A stretch of DNA of 64,000 nt from CALDTK01 sp965215115 (GTDB taxonomy: Bacteria > Bacteroidota > Bacteroidia > Chitinophagales > Saprospiraceae): positions 1,798,001-1,862,000 of the forward strand of contig OZ244050.1 of the NCBI GenBank assembly GCA_965215115.1, in the 5' to 3' direction. The translations under genes and the position numbers were made by a program. The notes beneath the pieces are model-generated. The model ran no database searches, was not told where the DNA came from, and saw only the letters and a program-made list of their open reading frames with translations. This document shows, piece after piece, positions 1-8,668 of the stretch. Every line of letters starts with the position of its first letter. Positions within the stretch are counted from its first letter, which is position 1.

Positions 1-1511
1 CTGCTCAAGAGCACCGGGGGCCTCGGCTTCTTCAACAAGAGCGGCTACGACCTGGAGCGTTTGGCCAGTGACCCAAACAACATCAGCTCAACTTCAACGC
101 CTACCTCAACGGCTTCTCGGGCAACGTCCGCGACATCATCGAGAACCTCAAGCTCGAGGCCAAGCTGACCAAACTCGCCAAGCACAAGCTGCTCTTCCGG
201 ATGTGCGACAAGTTTACCGAGGTGGACCTGCACCCCGACCGCGTCACCAACCACGAGATGGGCGGCATCTTCGAGGAGCTGCTGCGGAAGTTTTCGGAGA
301 TGAGCAACGAGACCGCCGGGGAGCACTACACCCCGCGCGAGGTGATCAAGCTCATGGTCCGGCTCCTGTTCGCCGAGCACGAGGAGGACTTCCTCGGCGA
401 GGGTATCATCCGCACACTCTTCGACCCGGCCTGCGGGACGGGCGGCATGCTCACTATCGGCAAGGAGGCCATCCAGCGCATCAACCCCGGCGCCGAGGTC
501 TACCTCTACGGCCAGGAGAGCAACGACCAGACCTACGCGATCGCCAAGTCCGACTTCCTCATCACGGGCGAGAACCCGGAGAACGTTGCGCTCGGCAGCA
601 GCCTGAGCGAGGACCAGTTCGGCGACAAGAAGTTCGACTTCATGCTCTCCAATCCGCCCTTCGGCGTGAGCTGGAAGAAAGACAAAGACTACGTCGAGGC
701 CGAGGCCGAGACCCTGGGCGGCCGCTTCGACGCCGGTACCCCGCGCATCAACGACGGCAGCTTACTCTTCCTGCAGCACATGCTCCACAAGATGCAGACG
801 CGCGGCAGTCGCATCGCGGTGGTCTTCAACGGCTCGCCGCTGTTCACGGGCAAGGCCGGTTCGGGCGAGTCCGACATCCGGCGGTGGATCATCGAGTCGG
901 ACTACCTCGAGGCCATCGTGGCGCTCCCGCAGGAGCTGTTCTACAACACCGGCATCTCGACCTACATCTGGCTGCTCACCAACCGCAAGCCCGCCGCGCG
1001 CCGGGGCAAGGTCCAGCTCATCGACGCCTCGGAGCTCTACGAGAAGATGCCCAAGAGTCACGGCAACAAGCGCCGCCGGATCTCGGACGCCCAGGTCGAG
1101 GAGATCGCGACATCTCTATACGGCTTTCGCCAAAACCCAGGACAAGCGCGTCAAGCTGTTCGACAACGCAGACTTCGGCTACGCAGAGATCCGCGTCGAG
1201 CGCCCCGAACTCAACGCTGCCGGCAAGCCCGTCCGCAAGCGCGACGGCACCCTCAAGCCCGACACCAAGCGCCGCGACTACGAGCGCATCCCCCTCAACG
1301 AAGACATCGACGCCTACTTCGACCGCGAGGTCGCGCCGCACGTCCCGCACGCCTAGTGGACCCGGACTACCGCCGCGTCGGCTACGAGATCAACTTCACG
1401 CGCTACTTCTACGAGTACACGCCGCTACGTCCCGTGGAGGAGATCGTAGCGGAGATCCGGAAGCTGGAGGCGGAGACGGAAGGCCTGCTGGAGCGGGTGT
1501 TGGATTTGTGA
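1..1511 (+). pseudogene. hsdM: Type I restriction-modification methyltransferase subunit, 5'-partial, frameshifted
   Basis: N6-adenine DNA methyltransferase (M) subunit of a type I restriction system, entering from the left edge. The SAM-binding motif DPACGTGGM lies near 423-450 and the catalytic NPPF near 651-662. The C-terminus ends EGLLERVLDL at the stop. A family-like protein needs three frame changes: near 95 (NNI to QLNF, one base short), near 1115-1130 (LYGAF region) and near 1353 (TAG after VPHA, then VDPDYRR in another frame). No hsdS or hsdR is visible. The catalytic core is intact, so this is either a recently broken gene or a set of assembly indels. Its 3' end overlaps the convergent DUF4276 gene by 87 bases. 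Confidence 0.88.
1122..1136 (-). repeat. Mini-hairpin word GGC-GAAA-GCC
   Basis: In hsdM, touching the second frameshift. Confidence 0.9.
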
Positions 1512-2096
1512 GGGGGGAATATCCAACCCCCGCACGAACCACCCAAAGCTCACCGATCGACTCCCCTCAATCGCGATGATCGGCCCCATGCGGCGGGCGC
1601 AATCGGTTTTGGCGAAAGCCTTCTTGGTAAGGGATTCCATCTCAGCGGCGCCGTTGAGTCTGTCACAGTCGCGGTACTTCCGCTTCGCGACGAGCTGGCT
1701 CGCCCGGGAGGCAGGGTAAAGCCGTTCCACTTCGGGGAGGCTACCGAGGTACCAATTCTCGAGTTCGCGGCAGGCGATGCGGACGCAGAGCGGGAAGTCT
1801 GCCCGTCTCCCTTTATCGATCGTGTCCGTGAGCGTGCGCTCTAGCTCGACACAATCGTTGGCATCTTGGTCGTGGATGACGAGGAGTCGGACGGGCGGAT
1901 CGTACTCGTGCAGGCGCGGTGCCTTCTGACGTAAGGACTTGATCAGATCCGATTTGCCCTGGTGGGGCCGGATGAAGACATTGGCGTCGAGAGCGTAGCC
2001 TTTCGGCAAAACACGCGGCAGGAAGCCCTGTAAAAAATACATCATCGAAGATTCCTCCACGAAGATCTCGAGACGGCTGGGCGCAAACGTATCCAC
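1425..2096 (-). CDS. DUF4276 family protein, partner of AAA ATPase
   Basis: A 223-residue protein with the DUF4276 N-terminus (LEIFVEESSM) and the acidic HDQDAND motif near residue 85. It ends with a conserved SVSFGWFVRGL block near residue 185. The last 35 or so residues run past the usual family end and are antisense to hsdM, so the original stop may have been lost. It lies 3 bases behind an AAA ATPase on the same strand, so the two are almost surely co-transcribed. DUF4276 proteins commonly pair with such ATPases; a TOPRIM-like nuclease role, as in PARIS- or OLD-type defence, is my inference. Two copies of the GTTTT mini-hairpin fall in the gene. Confidence 0.8.
   Translation of the reverse strand: MDTFAPSRLEIFVEESSMMYFLQGFLPRVLPKGYALDANVFIRPHQGKSDLIKSLRQKAPRLHEYDPPVRLLVIHDQDANDCVELERTLTDTIDKGRRADFPLCVRIACRELENWYLGSLPEVERLYPASRASQLVAKRKYRDCDRLNGAAEMESLTKKAFAKTDCARRMGPIIAIEGSRSVSFGWFVRGLDIPPSQIQHPLQQAFRLRLQLPDLRYDLLHGT
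1606..1620 (+). repeat. Mini-hairpin word GGC-GAAA-GCC
   Basis: In the DUF4276 gene, read AFAKT. Confidence 0.9.
1998..2012 (-). repeat. Mini-hairpin word GCC-GAAA-GGC
   Basis: In the DUF4276 gene, read VLPKG. Confidence 0.9.
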
Positions 2097-2099
2097 GGT

Positions 2100-3284
2100 T
2101 TAATTAGGTTCAGCACCCACGAAATACCGCTGCTTCCACAGCGCTCCGAGCTGATCGCCCCCCGCGGCGAAACGCACGATGTCTGCCTGGTCGGAGGCGC
2201 GCCGAACGTGCGTAAGGCCATCGCGCTTGGCGAGCCAAAACACTTCTTCCGGCGTGGCGGCATTGAGCAGATCAGGCGAGTGCGTCGTCACGAAGACTTG
2301 GCCCCCGCGCTGGGCGTACTCGCGGAACTCTTCCAGGAGCTCGGGCAACAGCCCCGGGTAGAGCTGATTCTCGGGCTCCTCGATGCAGAGCAGGGGATGG
2401 GGCCTCGGATCGTGCAACAGCAGCAGGTACGCGAACATCTTAATCGTCCCGTCGGAGACGAAGCGCGCGATGAATGGGTCGGCGAACGCGCCGTCGCGAA
2501 ACCGGAGCACGATCCGGCCGTCGATGGTCTTCTCGGCGACGACGTCCTCCACGCCGGGAATTCGCTGCGACATCCGTGCCAGTACCCGCGCGAAGACCTC
2601 CGGGTGCTCCTCGTGGAGGTACTGCGCCACCAGCGGCAGGTTATCACCCGTCGCGGACAGGTGCTCGGCGTAGCCGGCGTCCCGCACCAGTCGCGCGTCG
2701 GAGATGTGGAAGTCGAGCACCTGCCAGCTCTCGATGAAGGTCCGGAAGGCGGTCGCGGCCTTGAAGCGCTCGAACTGCCCGAGGCCTTTAATAGCCAGGA
2801 TATCGGGAGACTGTAGCGACTGCTGCTCGCGCTCCAGCTCCTCATCGGGCTTACTAAAGTCTTCCTCGTTCCGAATCGCGTAGCCCTCACCGTAGGCAAA
2901 GTCGAGGAAGCGGTAGGGGCTGCCGTAGCGGCCGCGTTTGTACCGCAGGACCTCCTTCGCGATCACGGGTCGGCCCTTTGCCTCCACAATCTCCAGCAGG
3001 TAGGTCACGAGTCTCTCGCGACCCGCGATCTTGAGCCGAAACTGGAGCTCAATCGAGATCGGACCCTCGCTACCCCGCGTCACGACCTCCGACCAGCCGC
3101 CGCGCTTGTCGAGGGCCTGCTTGACGTTGTTCCTGAGTGCATCCCTCAGGAAGCCAAACACGTCAAAGAGTGTGGTCTTGCCCGTGCCGTTGGCGCCGAT
3201 GAACACGCCGAGCTCCGGGAGGTGCTTGAGCTCCAGGTCGGCGAAGGCCTTGTAGTTGCGAACCCGTATGGTCTCTATCCTCAT
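2100..3284 (-). CDS. AAA family ATPase (AAA_21/OLD-like), defence-type
   Basis: A 394-residue SMC/OLD-like ATPase. Walker A GANGTGKT is at residues 30-37, Walker B CIEEPE near residue 300, and a THSPDLL H-loop/D-loop region near residue 335. The start MRIETIRVRNYKAF is the usual N-terminus of these proteins. It is the first gene of a two-gene unit with the DUF4276 protein. ATPases of this kind sense invasion or act as chaperone-like clamps for a partner effector in several phage-defence systems. Proximity to hsdM supports a defence context, but no such activity can be read from sequence alone. Confidence 0.85.
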   Translation of the reverse strand: MRIETIRVRNYKAFADLELKHLPELGVFIGANGTGKTTLFDVFGFLRDALRNNVKQALDKRGGWSEVVTRGSEGPISIELQFRLKIAGRERLVTYLLEIVEAKGRPVIAKEVLRYKRGRYGSPYRFLDFAYGEGYAIRNEEDFSKPDEELEREQQSLQSPDILAIKGLGQFERFKAATAFRTFIESWQVLDFHISDARLVRDAGYAEHLSATGDNLPLVAQYLHEEHPEVFARVLARMSQRIPGVEDVVAEKTIDGRIVLRFRDGAFADPFIARFVSDGTIKMFAYLLLLHDPRPHPLLCIEEPENQLYPGLLPELLEEFREYAQRGGQVFVTTHSPDLLNAATPEEVFWLAKRDGLTHVRRASDQADIVRFAAGGDQLGALWKQRYFVGAEPN

Positions 3285-3315
3285 AGCTTAGCCCTCACGG
3301 GAGAATGCCGCGAAG

Positions 3316-4776
3316 CTACCGAGAGATCACCACCTCCCGACTCACCGCCGCGCCCCCGGCCGCAAGCACCAGCGTATACGCCCCCGGCGCCAAGGACCCC
3401 ACGTCCAGGCTCGCAGCGCCACCCCCTACACTCAGCTCCCGCGCCAGCACCAACTGCCCGGCCCCGTTAAATACCTTCGCCCGCACTTCCCGCAAGTCGA
3501 GGTCCCCGAAGCTTAGGTGCAGCACCCCGCGCGCCGGCACCGGCGAGACCACCACCGCCCGGGCGAGCCAATTGTCGACCGACACCACGACCTCGAAGGC
3601 GGCCACGGCCTCCGCGCTGTGCGTAATCCCGGCCTCCTCGGCGATCGCGCCGACCAGCGCCTTGACGACGTCGCTCATGAAGGCGAAGTCGAGCGTCCCG
3701 ACTACGTCGCCGGGCGTATGATAGTGAGGGCTCCTGAAGTTGCCGCCCCCGGTGATCATCAAGGCCGGGATGCCCTTGCGCCAAAACGGCGCGTGGTCGG
3801 AGCGCCCGAGGTCCGGCGTTAAGGTGGCCCAGTTGGGCGGCGCCGCGATGGCGACCGTCTTGAGGCCCGGTACGTAGCGCGCGGCGGACCGGTCGTACGC
3901 GGCCATCAAGCGCCTCGAGTTCTGGTCGCCGATGTTCGTAATGTAATTCCCGCGAAACCGGTCGGCCACGAGGGCCGCGTATACCTCCGGGTAGAGTTGA
4001 TTGAACCCCGGCGGCACGGTCTGGGTATTGGGTTGGTTCGTGAAGTAGCCGATGGATTCGAGGTTGAACATCCCCTTGATCAGGCGGGGGTCGGCAACGC
4101 TCTCGTCCGCGTAGTACGTCGAACCTACCAGTCCGATTTCCTCCAGGTCGAATTCGATAAAGCGGATCGATTTCTTGAAGGTATACGGCGCCAGCAAGCG
4201 GGTAATTTCCATGAGCGCTGCGATGCTACTGCCGTTGTCGTCGGCCCCGGGCGAGTCGCTCACGGTGTCGAAGTGTCCGTTGACGATGTAGGCGGAGTCG
4301 CCGTGCGTCGTGCCGGCCTTGACGCCGATGATGTTCTGCCCGGTGAAGGTGCCAAAGGGAAAGTCCTGGCGGTTCGTCTCTAGTCCCGCTTCCGCAAAAC
4401 GCCTTTCGATACTGTCCTTGATGGCGTTGAGCTTCGCGAGGCCAGCGGTGCGGTGCTTGACGCCCTGGATGTCGATCCGGAACCCGTCGTCCGCCACGAG
4501 CTTGAGCCGGTAGTTGCCCCCGCCCGGCGCGACGGCCGCCCCCACGTCACCACTGGCGTCTCGGGTGTTGACGCGGTAGCTCGCCCCGCCGTCGTCGGAG
4601 ACGAGGAAGGCCACCGCCAAGGTCTCGCCTTCCGCGTCGGCCACGTCGTAGGTGACGGTGAGGCGCTTCGCCTGCGCGTCGTAGCGCGGGGCCACGTTGC
4701 TGATGACGGGGAGGGCGTTTTGGGCGAGGAGCGTGGCGCCCAGGCCTAGGCACAAAAGGAGAGCGAGCTGGCGCAT
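3316..4776 (-). CDS. Secreted M28-family zinc peptidase with T9SS C-terminal domain
   Basis: A 486-residue exported metallopeptidase. It has a signal peptide (MRQLALLLCLGLGATLLAQ), an N-terminal beta domain to about residue 100, then the M28 core. Zinc ligands are visible in NGHFDTV, PGADDNGS, DLEEIGL, SDHAPFW and the YHTPGD histidine. The last 80 or so residues (VSPVPARGVLHL through SREVVISR) form a T9SS type A sorting domain, which predicts outer-membrane translocation. It probably acts as an extracellular aminopeptidase. The neighbours diverge or converge, so it is probably monocistronic. Confidence 0.9.
   Translation of the reverse strand: MRQLALLLCLGLGATLLAQNALPVISNVAPRYDAQAKRLTVTYDVADAEGETLAVAFLVSDDGGASYRVNTRDASGDVGAAVAPGGGNYRLKLVADDGFRIDIQGVKHRTAGLAKLNAIKDSIERRFAEAGLETNRQDFPFGTFTGQNIIGVKAGTTHGDSAYIVNGHFDTVSDSPGADDNGSSIAALMEITRLLAPYTFKKSIRFIEFDLEEIGLVGSTYYADESVADPRLIKGMFNLESIGYFTNQPNTQTVPPGFNQLYPEVYAALVADRFRGNYITNIGDQNSRRLMAAYDRSAARYVPGLKTVAIAAPPNWATLTPDLGRSDHAPFWRKGIPALMITGGGNFRSPHYHTPGDVVGTLDFAFMSDVVKALVGAIAEEAGITHSAEAVAAFEVVVSVDNWLARAVVVSPVPARGVLHLSFGDLDLREVRAKVFNGAGQLVLARELSVGGGAASLDVGSLAPGAYTLVLAAGGAAVSREVVISR
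4388..4400 (-). repeat. Short mini-hairpin word GC-GGAA-GC
   Basis: In the M28 gene, read FAEAG. Confidence 0.75.
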
Positions 4777-4987
4777 CGGAGGGTAGTTTCGGGGGTGGAT
4801 AGTGGTGCCCGGAGACTCGGGCCGCGCCGGTGCCGAAGGTAGCCCGCCGGTACCTCTACGGATGTGTAGCCGACGGGGCTCGAGTAACGATCCAGCGGGG
4901 CGAGAGCCGAAGCTAAGCTATTGCACATCACTCGACCGCTGTTTACCTTGCGAAGCTGCCCGACTCCTCACCCGTCGACGTGACCCC

Positions 4988-6283
4988 ATGCGGAAATCTA
5001 CACTCCCCTTGCTGCTAAGCCTACTGTTGGGTAGCGTTTTGGCGCAAGCCCAAACCTTCCAGCCCGAAGCCACCCACGGGACACCCGAGGGGACGCGGCT
5101 CGACTCCGTCGCATACGTCAACTGGCAACGGTCGGATACGCTGGCCCGCAGCATATTCAGGTATTCCATCTCGACGGCCTCCGGGGATACCGTGGCTTAT
5201 ACCGCCGTAGAGACGCTAAAGGATCACGATGGCGACATCGTACAAACCCGCAACTCGATACTGTACACCAATGCCGATGTCTTGAGATACGAAAGACACG
5301 CGTGGGTCAACGAGGAAGGCAAGGTAGGTGCCGGCTATATCGAGTACTGGAAGGAGATTCCGGAGGCCAAGTTGCGCTCTATTACTTCCGTACCCCTGGA
5401 GGCTAACAGCGTTAAGTCTCCAAAGTACAGGGTACAGTTCGACAGCGTAGTCACCGCCTCGCCAACGGCGTACGAGGTGTATACTGGATCGTTAGCGTAT
5501 GCCGACTCCCTGGCCCTCCCCGATGCAGCTTGCTTCGAGAATGCGAACACCCGCCACACTTCTTTCCCCTCTCCGGACCATCAGCGAACACTAACGACGG
5601 ATACCTATTACAGCTTCTGTTTGCCGAGATACAGGACCGCAAATTTCGAAAACTCTTATTTCGACAACAAGGGCCGAATACTACGTCGGGTCGATACGAT
5701 AAAAGGGATTCCATTAGATTCCGTAGGATCGGGCCCTTCCCTTACCTCGATTCAAACCACCACGTATACCTACCGAGGCAGGACGCGCACCGCGAGCACT
5801 GAATTTCGAACGCTAGGCTCCGGAACAGTCGTGAAGCGCAAAGAAGTAATCGTCTACGATGACCAGGATCGACCACTCACGGTAGAGCAGTTTGGAATGA
5901 GTTGGCACAGGCCCGAATACCTACTCGAGACGCGCACCTCGACGACGTACGCGCTCGATCGTGAGGTAAGTGAACGTGTCTCCTTCGAGGTCAACGGTCG
6001 TGTCCCCGGCGGCACCCGCTTCACGTACTATTTTAGTCCCCGTACTTCCGGTGTGAAGGAGGCGGCTTTCGCCAAAACCTGCGCCCAGCAGCCCCGCCGC
6101 ACGGTGGAGGGCTTTGCCTTTAGCAACGAAGCGACGGGCGCACACACGGCCTACGACATGACGGGCCGCACGGTCTGGCAAACGCGGGCGAGCGCCTCGA
6201 CGACCGTGACCTTCGCGCCGGGTCAACCGGGCGTCTACATCCTCCAGGGGCCGGATGGCTGCACGAGCAAGGTGGTGTGGTGA
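4988..6283 (+). CDS. Secreted protein of unknown function with T9SS C-terminal domain
   Basis: A 431-residue exported protein. The start at 4988 is chosen because a clean signal peptide (MRKSTLPLLLSLLLGSVLA) follows directly; the longer reading frame upstream has none. No enzyme signature is seen in the beta-rich, Tyr/Ser/Thr-rich middle, where base composition is poorer in GC than the flanks. The last 60 or so residues (AYDMTGRTVWQT through KVVW) look like a T9SS type A domain. A mini-hairpin word spans the signal-peptide cleavage region (VLAQA) and another precedes the sorting domain (AFAKT). Confidence 0.75.
   Translation: MRKSTLPLLLSLLLGSVLAQAQTFQPEATHGTPEGTRLDSVAYVNWQRSDTLARSIFRYSISTASGDTVAYTAVETLKDHDGDIVQTRNSILYTNADVLRYERHAWVNEEGKVGAGYIEYWKEIPEAKLRSITSVPLEANSVKSPKYRVQFDSVVTASPTAYEVYTGSLAYADSLALPDAACFENANTRHTSFPSPDHQRTLTTDTYYSFCLPRYRTANFENSYFDNKGRILRRVDTIKGIPLDSVGSGPSLTSIQTTTYTYRGRTRTASTEFRTLGSGTVVKRKEVIVYDDQDRPLTVEQFGMSWHRPEYLLETRTSTTYALDREVSERVSFEVNGRVPGGTRFTYYFSPRTSGVKEAAFAKTCAQQPRRTVEGFAFSNEATGAHTAYDMTGRTVWQTRASASTTVTFAPGQPGVYILQGPDGCTSKVVW
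5036..5050 (+). repeat. Mini-hairpin word GGC-GCAA-GCC
   Basis: At the end of a signal peptide, read VLAQA. Confidence 0.9.
6064..6078 (-). repeat. Mini-hairpin word GGC-GAAA-GCC
   Basis: Before the T9SS domain of the same gene, read AFAKT. Confidence 0.9.
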
Positions 6284-6289
6284 GGTTTC

Positions 6290-6500
6290 AGTACCCCCGC
6301 AACGCCGCCACCTCCAGCCTGAAGGCCCCGTCCTCGCCGTCCATAGTGTAGAATCCCACCCTCTCGACGGCCTCCTGGTCGGCAAGCGCGGGCTCGAACC
6401 CACGACCACTCCTCAGTGAGCGTGAACCCGACCCGCCGCCAGACCTCGCGGCCGCGGCTGCGTACGCCCTCGTGGCCGACTGGGCACTGCGCTCCGCTAG
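6290..6500 (-). pseudogene. Remnant of a C-terminal beta domain, out of frame
   Basis: On the minus strand two short pieces in different frames read like consecutive parts of one protein. EVWRRVGFTLTEEWSW comes first, then, after a frame change near 6400, FEPALADQEAVERVGFYT with a tail ending VAALRGY. Neither has a credible start. It may be a decayed carbohydrate-binding or PKD-like domain; the family is not identified. Confidence 0.25.
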
Positions 6501-6524
6501 GATGTCCTACCCTCACGCTTTCGC

Positions 6525-6923
6525 TCAAAACATCCCATTCCCATTCTCCCCCACCTCCGGCACGCGCTGTATCGCGTCCCAGTGCTCACAGATCTTGCCC
6601 GCGGCGTCGAAGCGGAAGAAGTCCATCGTGACGTAGACCTCCTGCCCGGGCCAGACCTGCCGCGTGTGGAGCGCCACCAAATCGCCCTCCGCGATGCAGC
6701 GCAGGAACTCGATCGACTTCTCGGGATACTCCCGCTGCATCCGCTCGAAGTACGCGACGAAGCCCTCCGGACCGTCGGCCACGCCGGGGTTGTGCTGGGT
6801 GTACGCGTCGCCGACGTAGAGGCGCACGGCCTCGCGGGGATTGCCGAGGAAAGCCGTGCGGTAGAAGGCGATGGCGTTGGACTTGTTTTGCGGAAGCGGC
6901 ATAGCAGACATTGTAGTGGTCAC
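6525..6923 (-). CDS. SnoaL-like / nuclear transport factor 2-fold protein
   Basis: A 130-residue single-domain protein of the SnoaL-like polyketide cyclase superfamily. It shows the typical NPxVADGPEGFVAYF helix region, GDLVALHTRQ strand and MDFFRFDAAGKICEHWDAIQ core with the conserved DxxR-like/HWD cluster. The GTG at 6923 overlaps the stop of the upstream phosphatase by 4 bases (GTGA), which suggests coupled translation; ATG codons at 6911 or 6902 are alternatives. The substrate is unknown. Confidence 0.75.
   Translation of the reverse strand: MTTTMSAMPLPQNKSNAIAFYRTAFLGNPREAVRLYVGDAYTQHNPGVADGPEGFVAYFERMQREYPEKSIEFLRCIAEGDLVALHTRQVWPGQEVYVTMDFFRFDAAGKICEHWDAIQRVPEVGENGNGMF
6885..6897 (+). 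repeat. Short mini-hairpin word GC-GGAA-GC
   Basis: Near the start of the SnoaL-like gene, read LPQNK. Confidence 0.75.
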
Positions 6924-7438
6924 TCGCTCACCGGCACCCGGAACATCCGCACCTCGGCCGTGGCCCCGCCCCGCGTGATCACCTGCACCAACTGCTCGTA
7001 GTCGTCGTGCGGGATGTCGGTGTAGTCCTGCGTATTGCTCAGGGCATTGATGAGCAACGGGACCGTATTCGAGTGCCCGACCACGAAGACGTTGGTCCCG
7101 GCGTGCTGCGCGAGCAAGGTTTTGGCGAAAGCGTCAAACTCGAGACCGCTGGCGTACTCGGTGACGCTCAGACCCTTGGCCTCGGCCAGGGGCGTGGCGG
7201 TGGCGATGGTGCGGCGGGTATCGGTGGAGTAAATGGCCGCCAGCTCGACATCCTCGAAGAAAGTCGCGTAGAACTCGGCGCGGGCCGTGCCCTGCGGCGT
7301 GAGCCCGGGCGCGGTGCCCATTTCCTTCTCGGCGTGGCGGACGATGTAGAAGGTGGTCGGGGCGTCGGTCGTGCCGAGCTTCGCCCGCGGGGTGCAGGCG
7401 GCGAGGAGCACGGCGAGGATGACGAGGAGACGTAGCAT
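6920..7438 (-). CDS. Histidine phosphatase family lipoprotein
   Basis: A 172-residue protein with a lipoprotein signal (lipobox LLAAC near residue 15) and the phosphoglycerate-mutase-like catalytic motif VRHAEK near residue 35. The second catalytic histidine is in VVGHSNT near residue 120 and the conserved arginine in TDTRRT. It is probably a periplasmic or outer-membrane-anchored phosphatase of unknown substrate. It is translationally coupled to the SnoaL-like gene downstream. Confidence 0.85.
   Translation of the reverse strand: MLRLLVILAVLLAACTPRAKLGTTDAPTTFYIVRHAEKEMGTAPGLTPQGTARAEFYATFFEDVELAAIYSTDTRRTIATATPLAEAKGLSVTEYASGLEFDAFAKTLLAQHAGTNVFVVGHSNTVPLLINALSNTQDYTDIPHDDYEQLVQVITRGGATAEVRMFRVPVSE
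7119..7132 (+). repeat. Mini-hairpin word, last stem base lost
   Basis: GTTTTGGCGAAAGC followed by G; in the histidine phosphatase gene, read AFAKT. Confidence 0.75.
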
Positions 7439-7453
7439 AAGGTAGGGGAGTCA

Positions 7454-7846
7454 TTAGCGCAACGACCAGTCGCCGGATGCCACTACGCGAAGGGGGTCGG
7501 TGGCGCGGTTGTACAGGTAGGCTTGCGCCAAAACCCGCCCGCCGTCCGCCGTCGTCACCGGGATGGTCTCGCGGCGGTACTGCCCAGTGCCATCGGCGCG
7601 GATGTCCTCGAAGCGGTCGAGCGTCTCCCAGGCCGACGCGTCGGTGATCTCCCAGACCTCGCCGGCGACGCTAGCGCCGCCGTCGCCGAGCACGATACCG
7701 GGGTAGTCGCCGAGGTCGTACAGGACGCCCGCGACGCTCGCCCGACCGATCAGGCGCGCCTTGCCCGGTACGAAGCCCTGGAGCCCGGCCGACATGTCGC
7801 TGCGCAGGAGGCCGTAGACGAAGAGCAGAGCGGCGGCGTCGGGCAT
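7454..7846 (-). CDS. Gamma-glutamylcyclotransferase-fold (AIG2-like) protein
   Basis: About 130 residues, with FVYGLLRSDMS at the N-terminus matching the YGxLR signature of the GGCT/AIG2 fold. VAGEVWEITDASAWETLDRFE carries the conserved catalytic-type acidic residue, and the typical Tyr-rich C-terminal strand AQAYLYNR follows. The ATG at 7846 is preferred because the fold begins immediately after it. It may cleave gamma-glutamyl amines or peptides, but the substrate cannot be told. It follows the phosphatase gene on the same strand. Confidence 0.75.
   Translation of the reverse strand: MPDAAALLFVYGLLRSDMSAGLQGFVPGKARLIGRASVAGVLYDLGDYPGIVLGDGGASVAGEVWEITDASAWETLDRFEDIRADGTGQYRRETIPVTTADGGRVLAQAYLYNRATDPLRVVASGDWSLR
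7520..7534 (-). repeat. Mini-hairpin word GGC-GCAA-GCC
   Basis: In the GGCT-fold gene, read VLAQA. Confidence 0.9.
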
Positions 7847-7970
7847 ACGTAAGGATGAAGTCCGGGGGAAGGTACGCTCGCCGATAGCGTCCAACATTCC
7901 GGGTGCCCCCGCCGGGATGAGGCTTACCTGAGACTCAAGAGCGTGTTACGGACTTACAGGGCCAGCGCCA

Positions 7971-8507
7971 TCACTCCGCACCTAGAGCGTCTAGACGCTG
8001 CGCCCGCATGGAATCCGCCCGCCGCGCCAGCTCCTCCCGGATCGACACCCACGTCGCCGAGTCTAGTGCCGTAAAGCTGGGCGCCGTCGCGCGCGACGGC
8101 GGGCCCGAAGTTTCCTCGGCAGTCAGCATCACCAGCCCCCCGATCCCGATCAACCCCACCAGCAGCCACTTCAGACTTCCGAGCGTGTACTGGTACGCCG
8201 GCTGTGCCGCGCGCGCTCGTTTGATGGCGACCACGGTCTCGGCGCGCGCCTCCTCGTGGCCCTCCACCAGGGCGAAGCCGTCGAAGTTGAGGTAGTGCGC
8301 CCGCTCGCGGCGTTCGTAGTCGACGAGTTCGAGGGCGACGAGGCGGGAGAGGCGCTCGAAGAGCGCCGGATCGCGGGCCGCGAGCGCGGGCAGGTCGGCG
8401 TCGCGCAGGAGGTTGCCCCGGGCGGCGTAGAGCAGCGACAGCGTGGCCCAGTCGGCGGGGCTTAGCTCGGGGCGGCGGTCGCCTGCGGCGGGGGTGACGC
8501 GGGCCAT
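7971..8507 (-). CDS. Single-pass membrane protein of unknown function
   Basis: A 178-residue protein. The N-terminal half is Ala/Leu/Arg-rich and helical and may be a winged-helix-like region (LSPADWATLSLLYAARGNLL). One transmembrane helix lies near residues 108-127 (WLLVGLIGIGGLVMLTA), followed by a short outer tail. No family is recognised. A short copy of the mini-hairpin lies 11-23 bases before the ATG, the same distance as in front of ssb. Confidence 0.55.
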   Translation of the reverse strand: MARVTPAAGDRRPELSPADWATLSLLYAARGNLLRDADLPALAARDPALFERLSRLVALELVDYERRERAHYLNFDGFALVEGHEEARAETVVAIKRARAAQPAYQYTLGSLKWLLVGLIGIGGLVMLTAEETSGPPSRATAPSFTALDSATWVSIREELARRADSMRAQRLDALGAE

Positions 8508-8517
8508 GGGGTGGCGG

Positions 8518-8530
8518 GTTTTGCGGAAGC
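8518..8530 (+). repeat. Short mini-hairpin word GC-GGAA-GC
   Basis: Intergenic, 11 bases before the start of the minus-strand membrane protein gene. Confidence 0.75.
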
Positions 8531-8668
8531 GCTAACCGTGGGACAACGGGGCGGCTACGAGGGTTGCGCCAGCGCGGAGATCGCCTCCGGACGGGGTGCT
8601 TCTCCCGGGAAAGTTCCTGGGGGCCCGGCCTAAGTCGCTGGCACACAAGTTGCCGTAGTGAGCGCGCC

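Noticed and set aside
6370..6420. T-arm-like sequence GGGTTCGAGCCC on the minus strand
   Set aside because: No acceptor, D or anticodon arms can be drawn around it; it fits the decayed coding remnant instead.
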